The position numbers and the translations under genes are program-made. Below the pieces are notes generated by a model. The model saw nothing but the letters and a program-made list of their open reading frames with translations. It was not told the origin of the DNA and searched no databases. Positions 1-10,080 of a stretch of DNA of 64,000 nt are shown piece after piece. Numbering within the stretch: position 1 is the first letter of the stretch; each line of letters begins with the position of its first letter. The stretch comes from Acidobacteriota bacterium (GTDB lineage Bacteria; Acidobacteriota; JAAYUB01). The stretch is from positions 1 to 64,000 of the forward strand of contig JAAYUB010000017.1 in NCBI GenBank assembly GCA_012517875.1. Reading direction: 5' to 3'.

Positions 1-1567
<1,567 letters not shown>

Positions 1568-1595
1568 TTATGACTAAGTTTCTGCGTTCGCGAAT

Positions 1596-1883
1596 CTACT
1601 CGACGATGCCGAGGATCTCGTCCTCGCGCATGATCAGGTATTCCTGGTCTTCAATTTTCACTTCGTTGCCGGAGTACTTGCCGAACAGCACCCGGTTGCC
1701 CACCTTCACCTCGGGCGTCACCCGCTGGCCGTTGTCCAGGATCTTGCCGTTGCCTACGGCGATGACTTCGCCCTGCTGGGGCTTCTCTTTGGCAGTGTCG
1801 GGGATGATGATGCCACCCTTGATCTGCTCCTTTTCTTCCAGTCTCTTGACGATCACGCGATCGTGCAGCGGTCTGATTTTCAT
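1596..1883 (-). CDS. groES: 10-kDa co-chaperonin GroES
   Basis: Heptameric lid of the GroEL chamber. The 95-residue product starts [14 protein letters not shown] and carries the mobile-loop segment [19 protein letters not shown] and the family sequence [15 protein letters not shown], ending LGIVE. The frame stays open upstream to 2048, but the start at 1883 is chosen because it gives the normal family length and N-terminus and has AAGGAGAG seven bases before it. It is followed directly by groEL. I searched the upstream 190 bases for a CIRCE/HrcA operator (GAGTGCTAA arms) and found none. Confidence 0.97.
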   Translation of the reverse strand: MKIRPLHDRVIVKRLEEKEQIKGGIIIPDTAKEKPQQGEVIAVGNGKILDNGQRVTPEVKVGNRVLFGKYSGNEVKIEDQEYLIMREDEILGIVE

Positions 1884-1935
1884 AGGCTCTCTCCTTAATA
1901 TTGGGTGTTGAGGGTCGTTCAAACAAAAAAAATTC

Positions 1936-1963
1936 ATGGTATTGATTGCAACGTGGATGCCAA
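1936..1963 (-). promoter_or_regulatory. Possible sigma70-type promoter of groES-groEL
   Basis: On the minus strand TTGGCA (1963-1958) and TACCAT (1941-1936) are separated by 16 bases, about 50 bases upstream of the groES start. The match to consensus is moderate. The surrounding sequence is AT-rich compared with neighbouring genes. No heat-shock sigma32 signature is obvious. Confidence 0.3.
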
Positions 1964-2076
1964 TACCCGAACAGGCAACGTGAAGACAGATTGAATTGAA
2001 AACGCCCGCTCTGTAAGGATTTTGGCGATATACGCGACGCGGGAACACGCTGGAGAATTAGTCTTCTGGTGGAGAA

Positions 2077-3243
2077 TTATACCCCGGTCTGCTCCGGCTT
2101 CACCATCTCCAGACACGGGCGCCGCCGGATGACCGCATCGTAGAGTGCCTCATACTGCCGCACGATCCGGTCAGCGGTGAATTCCGCTAGGACCCGCTGC
2201 CGCGCTGCCCGTCCAAATTTCCGGCGGCGGCGCTCGTCGGTCAGCAGATCGGCTGCGGCTTCGCCCAGGGCGGAAACGTCGCCCGGGTCGACCAGGTAAC
2301 CGGTCCACCCGTGGCGGATAACTTCGGGCATCCCGCCGACCCGATAGGCCACCACCGGCACGCCGCATGACATCGCTTCCAGCGCCGACAGGCCGAAGCT
2401 TTCACTGCTGCTGGACATCAGGTACACGTCGGCCAGCGAGAGATATTCCAGCACATTGCTCTGCATCCCCACGAAGGTGACTAGATGGTCCACCTCCAGA
2501 TCGCGTGCCAGTCGTTCGGCGTGGGGGCGGTCGGGCCCGTCGCCCACCACGACGAGCCGGCAACGGGTTCGCCGGCGGGCGATGTCCAGCACCCGGATGA
2601 TGTCGGGCACGTTTTTGACCGGTCGGAAGTTCGACACGTGAAGCAGGAGTTTTTCGTCCGGTGCGGCGAAGCGGTCCCGCACCGCGTGGCGCTGACGCCG
2701 GAACGCATACGGATCGATGAAGTTGGGGATCACGAAGATGGGGCAGCGCATATTGAAAAAGCGCTCGGTTTCAAGCCGCAGCCAGTCGCTCACCGCCGTC
2801 ACCGCGTCGGAATGGCTGAGGATGAACTGGGTCACCCGGGCCATGGACGGCTCGCTGCCCACGACGGTGATATCGGTGCCATGCAGTGTGGTGATGAACG
2901 GCAACCGGATGCCGTCCTCGGCGAGCATCTCCCGGGCGGACCAGGCGCTCATGCCGTGGGGAATGGCGTAGTGCACGTGGACCACATCCAGGCTGTGGTT
3001 TCGGGCCACGTCTGCGATCATCGCCGTGACCTCGAGGGAGTACGGCGGATATTTGAACAGCGGATAGGCCGACACCTCCACCTTGTGGAAAAAGACATTG
3101 GGCAAACCCGGCGTCACCCGGATCGGCAGGGCGAAGCTGATGATGTGGACCTGATGGCCCAGCTTGCCCAGCTCTTTGGCGAGCTCGGTGGCCACGATGC
3201 CACTGCCGCCGTGGGTGGGGTAACAGACCATGCCGATGTTCAT
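2077..3243 (-). CDS. bshA: N-acetyl-alpha-D-glucosaminyl L-malate synthase BshA
   Basis: GT4-family, GT-B-fold glycosyltransferase that joins UDP-GlcNAc to L-malate, the first step of bacillithiol synthesis. The 388-residue product begins MNIGMVCYPTHGGSGIVATELAKELGK, the BshA-type N-terminal GGSG loop, and contains TTLHGTDITVVG, HVSNFRPVKN and the C-terminal donor-site motif SESFGLSALEAMSCGVP. The bshA-specific stretch FKYPPYSLEV is also present, which separates it from generic GT4 enzymes. Its start overlaps the bshB1 stop by ATGA, so it is translationally coupled as the last gene of a bshC-bshB1-bshA operon. Length equals the family norm. Confidence 0.93.
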   Translation of the reverse strand: MNIGMVCYPTHGGSGIVATELAKELGKLGHQVHIISFALPIRVTPGLPNVFFHKVEVSAYPLFKYPPYSLEVTAMIADVARNHSLDVVHVHYAIPHGMSAWSAREMLAEDGIRLPFITTLHGTDITVVGSEPSMARVTQFILSHSDAVTAVSDWLRLETERFFNMRCPIFVIPNFIDPYAFRRQRHAVRDRFAAPDEKLLLHVSNFRPVKNVPDIIRVLDIARRRTRCRLVVVGDGPDRPHAERLARDLEVDHLVTFVGMQSNVLEYLSLADVYLMSSSSESFGLSALEAMSCGVPVVAYRVGGMPEVIRHGWTGYLVDPGDVSALGEAAADLLTDERRRRKFGRAARQRVLAEFTADRIVRQYEALYDAVIRRRPCLEMVKPEQTGV

Positions 3244-3992
3244 AGCAGCCGCCCCAGCTTCCGGCCGAACGCCGCCAACGGATCGTCCACCAGCAAATAC
3301 CCTTCGCTGTGGAAGCCCTCGGCGAACCGCGCCCCAACCATGGCGCCCATGCTCCGGCAGTGCGCGCCCACGACATCGAGGAAATCGGGCTGGCCCAGGT
3401 AGGTGGCCGGCTCATCCGGCTGCCGGGGCGACACCTGGCTGTGGTGGCAGCGGATGGCCGCGAGCTTGGCTTCCCAGAATTCGCTGACATCCACCAGGAA
3501 AGTGGGCCGTAACCGGTGGGGCTGGGCGAAGGTGAAGAAGTACTTCGGCCGATGCGGCGGCAGGTCGGGCTCCAGTTTGGCCAGACCGGCGTGGTGGCAC
3601 GCCGAACGGACGAGGACGTAGGCACCGGCGTGGTCGGGATGCGGATCCAGGGTGTGGTGCGAGAACACGATGGCGGGCATCGCCTGCCGGATCACGCGGA
3701 CCAGCGCGGCGCGGGCTGCGGCCGTTGGGGTCAGGTCGCCATCGGGCAGCTCCAGGTTCGTCCGAAACGCCACGCGCAGCGCTTCGGCGGCGGCCCGGCT
3801 TTCCGCCACGCGGGTTTCCGGCTCGCCCCTGCTCCCGGATTCGCCCCGGGTGAGATCCACCAGACCGATCCGGCGCCCGGCCGCGGCAAGCCGTGCAATG
3901 GTGCCGCCCATACAGATCTCGAGGTCGTCCGGATGGGCCCCTACGGCCAGCATGTCCACCGGGATCACACCCCGCGCGCCGTACACGATCAT
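3240..3992 (-). CDS. bshB1: Bacillithiol biosynthesis deacetylase BshB1
   Basis: LmbE-like zinc deacetylase that removes the acetyl group from GlcNAc-malate to give GlcN-malate. The 250-residue product has the metal-binding motif AHPDD at residues 18-22, the partner motif HPDH near residue 118, and the BshB1-type sequences DLTRGE and HRPKYFFTF. It lies one base after the bshC stop and overlaps bshA by four bases. The start at 3992 adds about 12 residues before the usual DMLAVGAHPDD opening, so an internal start is possible. The bshA/bshC context makes BshB1 much more likely than a related MshB-like enzyme. Confidence 0.92.
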   Translation of the reverse strand: MIVYGARGVIPVDMLAVGAHPDDLEICMGGTIARLAAAGRRIGLVDLTRGESGSRGEPETRVAESRAAAEALRVAFRTNLELPDGDLTPTAAARAALVRVIRQAMPAIVFSHHTLDPHPDHAGAYVLVRSACHHAGLAKLEPDLPPHRPKYFFTFAQPHRLRPTFLVDVSEFWEAKLAAIRCHHSQVSPRQPDEPATYLGQPDFLDVVGAHCRSMGAMVGARFAEGFHSEGYLLVDDPLAAFGRKLGRLL

Positions 3993-3993
3993 G

Positions 3994-5616
3994 TCACTCC
4001 TCCAGCCAGAGCATCACATGACGCGGATCGAAGGGATCCACTGCCTGCATCAACCGGTCCACCAGTCCGGGGCCGAACACGCTGAGCAGGGGCAATAGAT
4101 TCAGGGTGCGCTCCTGGAGATTCCCGTTTGGAACGAGCTCCTGATGAAGGGTGTCGAATCGTCGGATCAGTTCCTCGTTGTCCGCTTTGGCCTGGCGGCG
4201 GACCCGCTCCTCCAGTTTGTCGACAAGGCCGTTGATCTTGCCCAGTGTCGAGGCAGTGGAGCGGGTGACATCCTCCGGATAATCCAGCAGCGAGCCGGCC
4301 AGCCGGTCCAGCGCCCCCGTCAGTTCGCCGCGGCGCGCCAGGAACGCCTCGAGGCGGTCGACGCGCCCATGCGCCGCCAGCAGCCGCGTGAGCGTCTCCT
4401 CGCGGGGGTTGAACAGCGCACGCGGTTCCAGACCCAGTTGCCGGGCCCGCCGGGACGCGCCGGGCGGGATCAGCGTGGCCGAGAAGCGCGGCCACAGCTG
4501 CGGCGGCGTCAGATCCCACAGGGGATAGAGCGACCGGATCTGGGCGTGGTAGGCCAGCTCCGCCGGACCGCCCACATAGACCGCGGTGGGGAACAGCCAG
4601 TCCTGGAAAAGCGGCCGCAGCAGAGCATCGGGCGAGAAGCGGGCGGCGTCCTGCCGGAGCCAGCCAGACCACCCCGCAACGTCACAACCCACCGATGTTC
4701 CGTCCACGGTGAATCCGCCTCCGGGCGCTTCCATCACGCGCCGCCGGCCGGCCTCGGGGTGCAGGTAGAACAGGAACGCGCGCTGGGGCTGGATGCGGAT
4801 CTGCGGTTCGTGTCCGGCCGCTTCGAGCGCGGTCTGGCGGTCCGTCACGCGGCGAACGGCCTCAGCTCGAAGCTCGGGATATCGGGCCAGAAAACCGGCC
4901 AGGGCCCCCTGCCGCTCCATGGCCATGGGATCGAACAGGCACAGGCCCAGCGGCGCGAGCAGCCGGGCCATGAAATCGCGGAACGCTTCGGCCAACCCGC
5001 GGCCCGGCCGGTAGCACTCGGCCACCAGCCCCGACGCCCAGTCGCGGTGCGTGCTCCGGGGCAGCAGTTCCAGCACCTCCTGCCAGAACGAAGCCGCCGC
5101 CGCATCAAGAACCACGTCCGCCACGGGGCGGAGATCGGCGGCTGGCGCGGTCGGCAGGGTCAGCCGTTGCAGGCCCCGGCCGGGCACCATCCAGGTGATG
5201 GCAGACACTTCGCGGAGGTCGTGGTCCTCCGAGGCGATCCAGAAAACGCCGACTGCCGGCACGCCCGACCGGCGCAACTCGCCGACCATCGCCGCGACGG
5301 TCAGCGCCTTGTACAGTGTGTAAGGGGGGCCGCCCAGCGCGCCGGCCTGCTGGCCGGTGAGGATGCACACCGCGCCCGGCCGGCTGGCGTGCGCCAGCGC
5401 TTCGGCCACGGCGGGGTGCGTCGGCTGGTTCTGGCGGATCAGTTCGTCCAGGCCGCGGAACAACCGCGCCGGCGCAGCCGCTTCGCGCAAGGCGGCACCA
5501 TCCCAGCGGGCCAGACCCAGGAACGCCTGACGCACATCGGGTCGCCGGATGATGTCCCGGAAAAACGGACTACAGCCCGGCAGTTCGGTCGGATCAAGTC
5601 GCAGGATGTCCGCCAT
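3994..5616 (-). CDS. bshC: Putative cysteine ligase BshC (bacillithiol synthesis)
   Basis: Adds cysteine to GlcN-malate to complete bacillithiol, the low-molecular-weight thiol of several phyla. The 540-residue product matches the usual length of about 540 and contains ILTGQQAGALGGPPYT (residues 85-100), FWIASEDHD (125-133) and a late coiled-coil segment with KLEERVRRQAKADNEEL. The frame is open further upstream to 5817, but that would run into the divergent gene, and the start MADILRLDPTEL has the family N-terminus. It leads the bsh operon, so the window encodes the whole core pathway. Confidence 0.93.
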   Translation of the reverse strand: MADILRLDPTELPGCSPFFRDIIRRPDVRQAFLGLARWDGAALREAAAPARLFRGLDELIRQNQPTHPAVAEALAHASRPGAVCILTGQQAGALGGPPYTLYKALTVAAMVGELRRSGVPAVGVFWIASEDHDLREVSAITWMVPGRGLQRLTLPTAPAADLRPVADVVLDAAAASFWQEVLELLPRSTHRDWASGLVAECYRPGRGLAEAFRDFMARLLAPLGLCLFDPMAMERQGALAGFLARYPELRAEAVRRVTDRQTALEAAGHEPQIRIQPQRAFLFYLHPEAGRRRVMEAPGGGFTVDGTSVGCDVAGWSGWLRQDAARFSPDALLRPLFQDWLFPTAVYVGGPAELAYHAQIRSLYPLWDLTPPQLWPRFSATLIPPGASRRARQLGLEPRALFNPREETLTRLLAAHGRVDRLEAFLARRGELTGALDRLAGSLLDYPEDVTRSTASTLGKINGLVDKLEERVRRQAKADNEELIRRFDTLHQELVPNGNLQERTLNLLPLLSVFGPGLVDRLMQAVDPFDPRHVMLWLEE

Positions 5617-5674
5617 CAGACGCTCCGTAGGTCCGGATCCCGACGGCCAGATGCCGCCGGATGGGAAAACCGGC

Positions 5675-5703
5675 TTGATTCTAGCACACTCTTCGGATAT
5701 TCT
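5675..5703 (+). promoter_or_regulatory. Sigma70-like promoter for the 5744 gene
   Basis: TTGATT (5675-5680) and TATTCT (5698-5703) are separated by exactly 17 bases, 40 bases before the ATG at 5744, in the 127-base divergent gap between bshC and this gene. On the minus strand a TAGAAT lies in the same gap and could serve bshC, but I see no good -35 for it. Confidence 0.5.
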
Positions 5704-5743
5704 GGGATCAACCGCCCGCGCTCGTCGGAGTCGTCCCTTGGAC

Positions 5744-6508
5744 ATGAAGGAATTGTACCTCAAGGTGCAGCAGTGGGTGGATGCCTGCAGCCGGATCGAA
5801 GATTTGGGCATCCGCAAGCATCAACTCCTGGACCGGTTCCAGGAGCTTGGGCCGGACGCCTTCGCCGAGGCGCTCTATTACATTCTGCGTCAGGCCCAGA
5901 TGGGCCGGCCGGCGTTCAAGGAGGTTATGGACGCCGTGAGCGATCTGGAGCCCATGATCGCGCGGCTGGGACGGCCGTTCTTCAGCGAGGTGTACACCTA
6001 CGCCCGCGCGAAGCACTTCGACGATGTGGTGCATTTCCTCCGCCAGCCTCGCCCCAAGCGCGGGCTGAAAACCGCCACGCTGCCCGATCCGGATCAGCTC
6101 GCCAACGAGCTCACCCTGGGCCAGCGCAAAGCGGTGGCCATGAGTCCGGACCGGCACACGATGGAACAACTGATGTTCGACCCGGATCCCAGCGTGATCC
6201 AGCGCCTCCTCAGCAATCCGCGGATCACCCTGCCCTTCGTCGTCCGGATCGTCGCCCGCCGCCCCAACTACCCCGCGGTGCTGGCCGAAGTTTTCCATTC
6301 GCCCCGCTGGATCGTGCACTATGACATCAAGGTGGCGCTGGTCCGCAATCCGTACACTCCGCCGCCCATCAGCCTGCGCCTGCTCCCGAATCTGCGTACC
6401 CAGGATTTGCGGGAAGCGGCGGGTGACGCCAGTCTGCTGCCGGAGATTCAGGAAGCCGCCCGCGACCTGCTGCAGAAACGCATTCGGCAAGCCGAATCGG
6501 CCCCCTGA
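5744..6508 (+). CDS. Helical-repeat (HEAT/LRV-like) protein of unknown function
   Basis: The 254-residue product has no catalytic motif that I recognise. From about residue 145 it shows short alpha-helical repeat units such as DPDPSVIQRLLSNPRITLPF, RRPNYPAVLAEVFHSPRW and NPYTPPPISLRLLPNL, the spacing seen in leucine-rich-variant and HEAT-type scaffolds. There is no signal peptide or membrane segment, so it is probably cytosolic. The ATG at 5744 is chosen because upstream in-frame starts overlap bshC. It precedes a histidine kinase by 24 bases and may share its transcript. The function is not known to me. Confidence 0.75.
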   Translation: MKELYLKVQQWVDACSRIEDLGIRKHQLLDRFQELGPDAFAEALYYILRQAQMGRPAFKEVMDAVSDLEPMIARLGRPFFSEVYTYARAKHFDDVVHFLRQPRPKRGLKTATLPDPDQLANELTLGQRKAVAMSPDRHTMEQLMFDPDPSVIQRLLSNPRITLPFVVRIVARRPNYPAVLAEVFHSPRWIVHYDIKVALVRNPYTPPPISLRLLPNLRTQDLREAAGDASLLPEIQEAARDLLQKRIRQAESAP

Positions 6509-6532
6509 CGACCCCCTGTTCCGGAGTGTTGC

Positions 6533-8116
6533 GTGCGCCAGTTTTTCCGCAGCCGGATGTTCCCCATCGCCAGCGGCATCGTGCTGTTTTCCACGATCAC
6601 CATTGGCATCCTCACCTTCCGGTATGTCGCCGAAAAGGAAAGTCTGCTGGAAATCACCCTCTTGCAGAGCAACCTCGGCATGGTCCGTCAGACTCTCAAC
6701 CGGATCGAACTGAACATCTCCGCGCAGGACCAGAAGCTATACACATTCCTGACGTCGACCACGCTGGAGGAATTGCAGTTGCGGCTGGCCAACGCCCCGG
6801 CGGATCCTGTCCCGCTGATCCGCCAGATCTATCTGCTTGACGACCAATGGAACGTGTATTTCCCGGCTGCCCGGCAACGGGAGAACGCCCGCTGGTTCCG
6901 GCGGCGGGTTCTGAGCACCATCGATCCGGGTCAGCTGCCCCCGCTCAGCATCCAGCACCTCCACACCGCCATCGACGGTCGATACTACCTGTTCTCCCTG
7001 CTGCCGTTCACCCTCGCCGGCGACGACCGCCGCTTTCTGCTTGTCCAGGAGTATCGCGGGGACGATCTGGATGTGTTCTTCGGTGCCTCCGTCCGCGACC
7101 TCGAGCGCAATCATGTGGTCTGCATCCGGGATTACGAAAACAATCTCATTTTCGGCACGCCGTTTCAGGTATCGCGAAAATATTTCGTCGAGCAGCGGTT
7201 CCCGATGACCTTCTACAAATGGTTGTTCCAGCTCGCGCCCCGCAACGCCGACCAGCTCGAGCAGGAGGCCCTCAGCATTCGGAGCCAGAACATGCTCCTG
7301 CTGGCCATCAACCTGGTGCTGATCCTGTCGGCCTGGTTCCTGGTCTACGTGAGCCGCCGCGAGGAACAGAAGCTCACCCAGCAGAAGGAGGCGTTCATCC
7401 GCAACGTCTCCCATGAGCTGAAGACGCCGCTGGCTCTGATCAAGATGTTCAGCGAGATCCTGCTCATGGGCCGGGGCCGCGACGAACGCACCCGCCAGGA
7501 ATACCTGTCGGTGATCTTCGCCGAAACCGAGCGGATGACCCACCTGATCAACAACGTGCTGGACCTGGCCAACCTGGAGAACGGATTGCAAAAGTTCAGC
7601 TTCGAGGATCTCCGCCTTGACCAGGTCGTGTCGCGCCATCTGGAGGCGTTCGATTACCGGATGAAGAAGGAGAAAGTGGAACTCCGGGTCGACGCGGAGC
7701 CCGACCTCCCCATGATCCGCGGCGACGCCAACGCGCTGGCCCTGATCCTGCTCAACCTGCTGGATAACGCCATCAAGTATTCCGCCAACAAGTCCCGGCG
7801 CGTCCGGATCCGGATCTTTCACGAACCGCCTCACGTGTGCCTGGAGGTGCGGGACGAGGGGATCGGCATCGCCCCGGAGGATTTGCCCAGCATCTTCAAC
7901 AAGTTCTACCGCAGCGACAACATCGCGGTCCGCCGGGTCCGCGGTAGCGGCATCGGCTTGAGCCTGGTCAAGTATCTGGTGGAAGCCCACGGCGGCCAGA
8001 TCCAGGTGGACAGCGCCGTCGGTGAAGGTTCGGTCTTCGTCATCCGCTTCCCCGCCCGCGTCGAAACACCACCGCCCGTCGACGAAACGGACGAGTCCGC
8101 TACCAATCGGTTGTGA
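6533..8116 (+). CDS. Membrane sensor histidine kinase
   Basis: Two-component sensor of 527 residues, starting at GTG. A first membrane segment lies at about residues 10-30, followed by a periplasmic sensing domain to about 250 that I cannot assign, and a second membrane segment LLLAINLVLILSAWFLVYV. Then come a HisKA domain with the phospho-accepting His at residue 294 in NVSHELKTPLA, and a HATPase_c domain with the N box (LLNLLDNAIKYS), G1 (DEGIGIAPED), F box (FNKFYRSD) and G2 (GSGIGLSL). No response regulator is adjacent, so the partner is encoded elsewhere. Confidence 0.95.
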   Translation: MRQFFRSRMFPIASGIVLFSTITIGILTFRYVAEKESLLEITLLQSNLGMVRQTLNRIELNISAQDQKLYTFLTSTTLEELQLRLANAPADPVPLIRQIYLLDDQWNVYFPAARQRENARWFRRRVLSTIDPGQLPPLSIQHLHTAIDGRYYLFSLLPFTLAGDDRRFLLVQEYRGDDLDVFFGASVRDLERNHVVCIRDYENNLIFGTPFQVSRKYFVEQRFPMTFYKWLFQLAPRNADQLEQEALSIRSQNMLLLAINLVLILSAWFLVYVSRREEQKLTQQKEAFIRNVSHELKTPLALIKMFSEILLMGRGRDERTRQEYLSVIFAETERMTHLINNVLDLANLENGLQKFSFEDLRLDQVVSRHLEAFDYRMKKEKVELRVDAEPDLPMIRGDANALALILLNLLDNAIKYSANKSRRVRIRIFHEPPHVCLEVRDEGIGIAPEDLPSIFNKFYRSDNIAVRRVRGSGIGLSLVKYLVEAHGGQIQVDSAVGEGSVFVIRFPARVETPPPVDETDESATNRL

Positions 8117-8135
8117 GGGGAGACGGATTCCTCCC

Positions 8136-8411
8136 TCAGTTCCGCTGCTTCATATAAAAGCCGTAGCTCAGCTTGATCAATGTCTCGCGGAGACTGCGAG
8201 GCGAGGCGAAATGCTCCTGCTCCAAGAGGAAGCGGAAGCGGTCCAGGAACTGCTGCTCCATAACCGGACTGGAGCGGGCGTCCCGACCCAGGAGCGAGTC
8301 ATAGTAGCGGATGGAATCTTGAAACAGCACATTGAATGGCGCGATCTTCTCGCCCAATAATTCTTCCAGCTCGTTGTAGGATGTTGGCAGGACGCGCACA
8401 TCATCGCTCAT
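8136..8411 (-). CDS. Small orphan protein, unknown function
   Basis: A 91-residue acidic-to-neutral protein, MSDDVRVLPTSYNELEELLGEK to SYGFYMKQRN, with no signal peptide, membrane segment, Cys pair or motif I recognise; it is predicted mainly helical. It is convergent with the histidine kinase (19-base gap). It has its own near-consensus promoter and a GAGGGG sequence just before the ATG, which supports it being a real gene and not a chance frame. Confidence 0.65.
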   Translation of the reverse strand: MSDDVRVLPTSYNELEELLGEKIAPFNVLFQDSIRYYDSLLGRDARSSPVMEQQFLDRFRFLLEQEHFASPRSLRETLIKLSYGFYMKQRN

Positions 8412-8419
8412 GGCCCCTC

Positions 8420-8448
8420 ATTATAGAGAGCGGTTCCCTGCGTTTCAA
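8420..8448 (-). promoter_or_regulatory. Near-consensus sigma70 promoter of the 91-residue orphan gene
   Basis: On the minus strand TTGAAA (8448-8443) and a perfect TATAAT (8425-8420) are spaced by 17 bases. The -35 overlaps the ampG stop codon region. The -10 ends only eight bases before the ATG, so transcription from it would give a leader of about two bases or none. Confidence 0.6.
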
Positions 8449-10073
8449 CGCTTTTCCGGGCGGTTGGCGGCGAGATCGGCCGCCGACGTGCCGTCCAAAT
8501 AGGGCAGGAAGAACAGCAGCACCATGCTGGGCACCGTGGCCAGGAAGGTGAAGCCGAAGAACAGCGGGTAGCCGAGCCAGCCGGCCAGGATGCCTGAGAA
8601 CACTCCGGCGAACGTGGCGCCCACTGTCATGATACTGGTGGCAATGGCCATGTGAGCGGCCTTGTAGCCCGGCTTGCAGGTTCGCATGATGAACACCATG
8701 AAGGCGGCGGTGCCCATGCCGGCCCCGAAGGATTCCAGGACGATCAGAGTCCCCACCAGGTTCAGATCGGGGAACCACGCCGCCGGCGCCCGCATCATCT
8801 CCGCCGCCCGCTGCACCCACACGAACGGAGCCTGGTACACATCCCGGGCCAGTTCCAGCGACAGGCTCCAGCGCCGCGTACTCAGGGGGACGTATTGCCA
8901 CGCCAGGAACATATACAGCAGGTTGAGCATGTTCTGGCTCAGGGCGCAGGGCCAGATCATGCGGCGCAGCCCGAACCGGGCAATCAGCCAACCCGCCAGC
9001 AGACCACCAGTGATTGAGGCGACGATGCCGAAGGTGCCGTAGATCACCCCGTACTGGGCCCGGCTGACGCCCGCATCGTTTAAAAACGGATAGGCCATGT
9101 TCAGGAGGAACGATTCGCCGGCCCGCCAGCAAACCACCGCAGCCAGGATCACGCCCACCTTGGGCTGGTCGAGGTAGTCGACGAACGCTAGGGCGTAAAA
9201 GGAATCGGAGGCGTACAGCCTTCGTTTGAGCCGCCTGAGATTGAGAGCCAGTCCGAGCATGGCCAGGAGCAGCGCCGCGCTCACCAGGCCGGCCGATCCC
9301 AGCCTGTCCAGGATCATGGTGAAAGCGGCCGCCGGCGTGTTGAGCCAGCCCAGCCGGCCCGCCCCGGCCACGGCTGCGCCGGCGATCAGCACCCCCGCAG
9401 CTGCCCGCCGTACGGCGGGCCGGCGGAGCAGCCGCCCCAGCTCGGCCAGCGGCCGCTGGGTTTTCTCCACCCGGGGAAGGCAGCTCGAGTGCACGAGCCA
9501 CAGCATCACCAGAATCGCCGCGGCCGCACCGAACGCCGTGCTCCAGTTCGTGTAACCGGAAAGGGTGACGATTCCGCCGCCGCCGGCGATCATGGCCAGC
9601 CGGTAGCTCATGGCTTGGAATCCGACAAGCCGCGCCTGCTCTTGCCGGTTCAGCGCTTCGAGGTAGAAGCCGTCAATGGCGATGTCGTGGGTGGCCGACA
9701 GCATGGCCGTCAGCAGGAACAGTCCGGCGACGACATCGAGCGCCTGGGGCATGGCGGCGCCCAGAGCCATGAGGACCATGGTGGCCGACAGGGCCAGCTC
9801 GGCGGCCAGTAACCAGCGCCGCTTAGTGGCGAACTGGTCGACAAACGGCGACCAGAGAAATTTGAGGGTCCATGGCAGGCCGTAGAGCGAGGTCAGACCG
9901 ATTGCCTGCAGGCTCGCTCCGCTGTCCTTGAAGAACACTGTGGAGATCTGCCGGACCATGCTATAGGGAAAGCCTTCGGCGAAATAGAGGGTGGCCACCC
10001 AGAACCGTCGCCACCAAGGAAGCGTCGGGGCGGGCGGACCGGCGGGCGGCGGTGCGGACGCGGGTGGTTGCAT
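8445..10073 (-). CDS. ampG: AmpG-type muropeptide permease (MFS)
   Basis: Inner-membrane major facilitator protein of the AmpG/PAT family, which imports GlcNAc-anhydroMurNAc peptides for peptidoglycan recycling. The 542-residue product has about 12 hydrophobic segments and family-typical sequences: LYFAEGFPYSMV near the N-terminus, LTSLYGLPWTLKFLWSPFVD (helix 2 and loop) and ATHDIAIDGFYLEAL. The frame continues upstream, but the ATG at 10073 fits the family start; its AGGAGG lies only one base away, so a slightly later start is possible. The beta-barrel gene ends eight bases upstream, so the two are probably co-transcribed. Substrate is inferred from family only. Confidence 0.85.
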   Translation of the reverse strand: MQPPASAPPPAGPPAPTLPWWRRFWVATLYFAEGFPYSMVRQISTVFFKDSGASLQAIGLTSLYGLPWTLKFLWSPFVDQFATKRRWLLAAELALSATMVLMALGAAMPQALDVVAGLFLLTAMLSATHDIAIDGFYLEALNRQEQARLVGFQAMSYRLAMIAGGGGIVTLSGYTNWSTAFGAAAAILVMLWLVHSSCLPRVEKTQRPLAELGRLLRRPAVRRAAAGVLIAGAAVAGAGRLGWLNTPAAAFTMILDRLGSAGLVSAALLLAMLGLALNLRRLKRRLYASDSFYALAFVDYLDQPKVGVILAAVVCWRAGESFLLNMAYPFLNDAGVSRAQYGVIYGTFGIVASITGGLLAGWLIARFGLRRMIWPCALSQNMLNLLYMFLAWQYVPLSTRRWSLSLELARDVYQAPFVWVQRAAEMMRAPAAWFPDLNLVGTLIVLESFGAGMGTAAFMVFIMRTCKPGYKAAHMAIATSIMTVGATFAGVFSGILAGWLGYPLFFGFTFLATVPSMVLLFFLPYLDGTSAADLAANRPEKR

Positions 10074-10080
10074 CCTCCTC

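Noticed and set aside
1884-2076. CIRCE operator upstream of groES
   Set aside because: No TTAGCACTC/GAGTGCTAA arms could be found in the gap.
4144-6324. A 726-codon open frame on the plus strand across bshC
   Set aside because: It runs antisense through bshC and then out of frame through the helical-repeat gene; composition is rich in Arg, Gln and Pro and nothing resembles a protein family.
8114-8138. Bidirectional terminator between the histidine kinase and the 91-residue gene
   Set aside because: TGAGGG and CCCTCA can pair, but the stem is short, lies over the stop codons and has no T run on either side.
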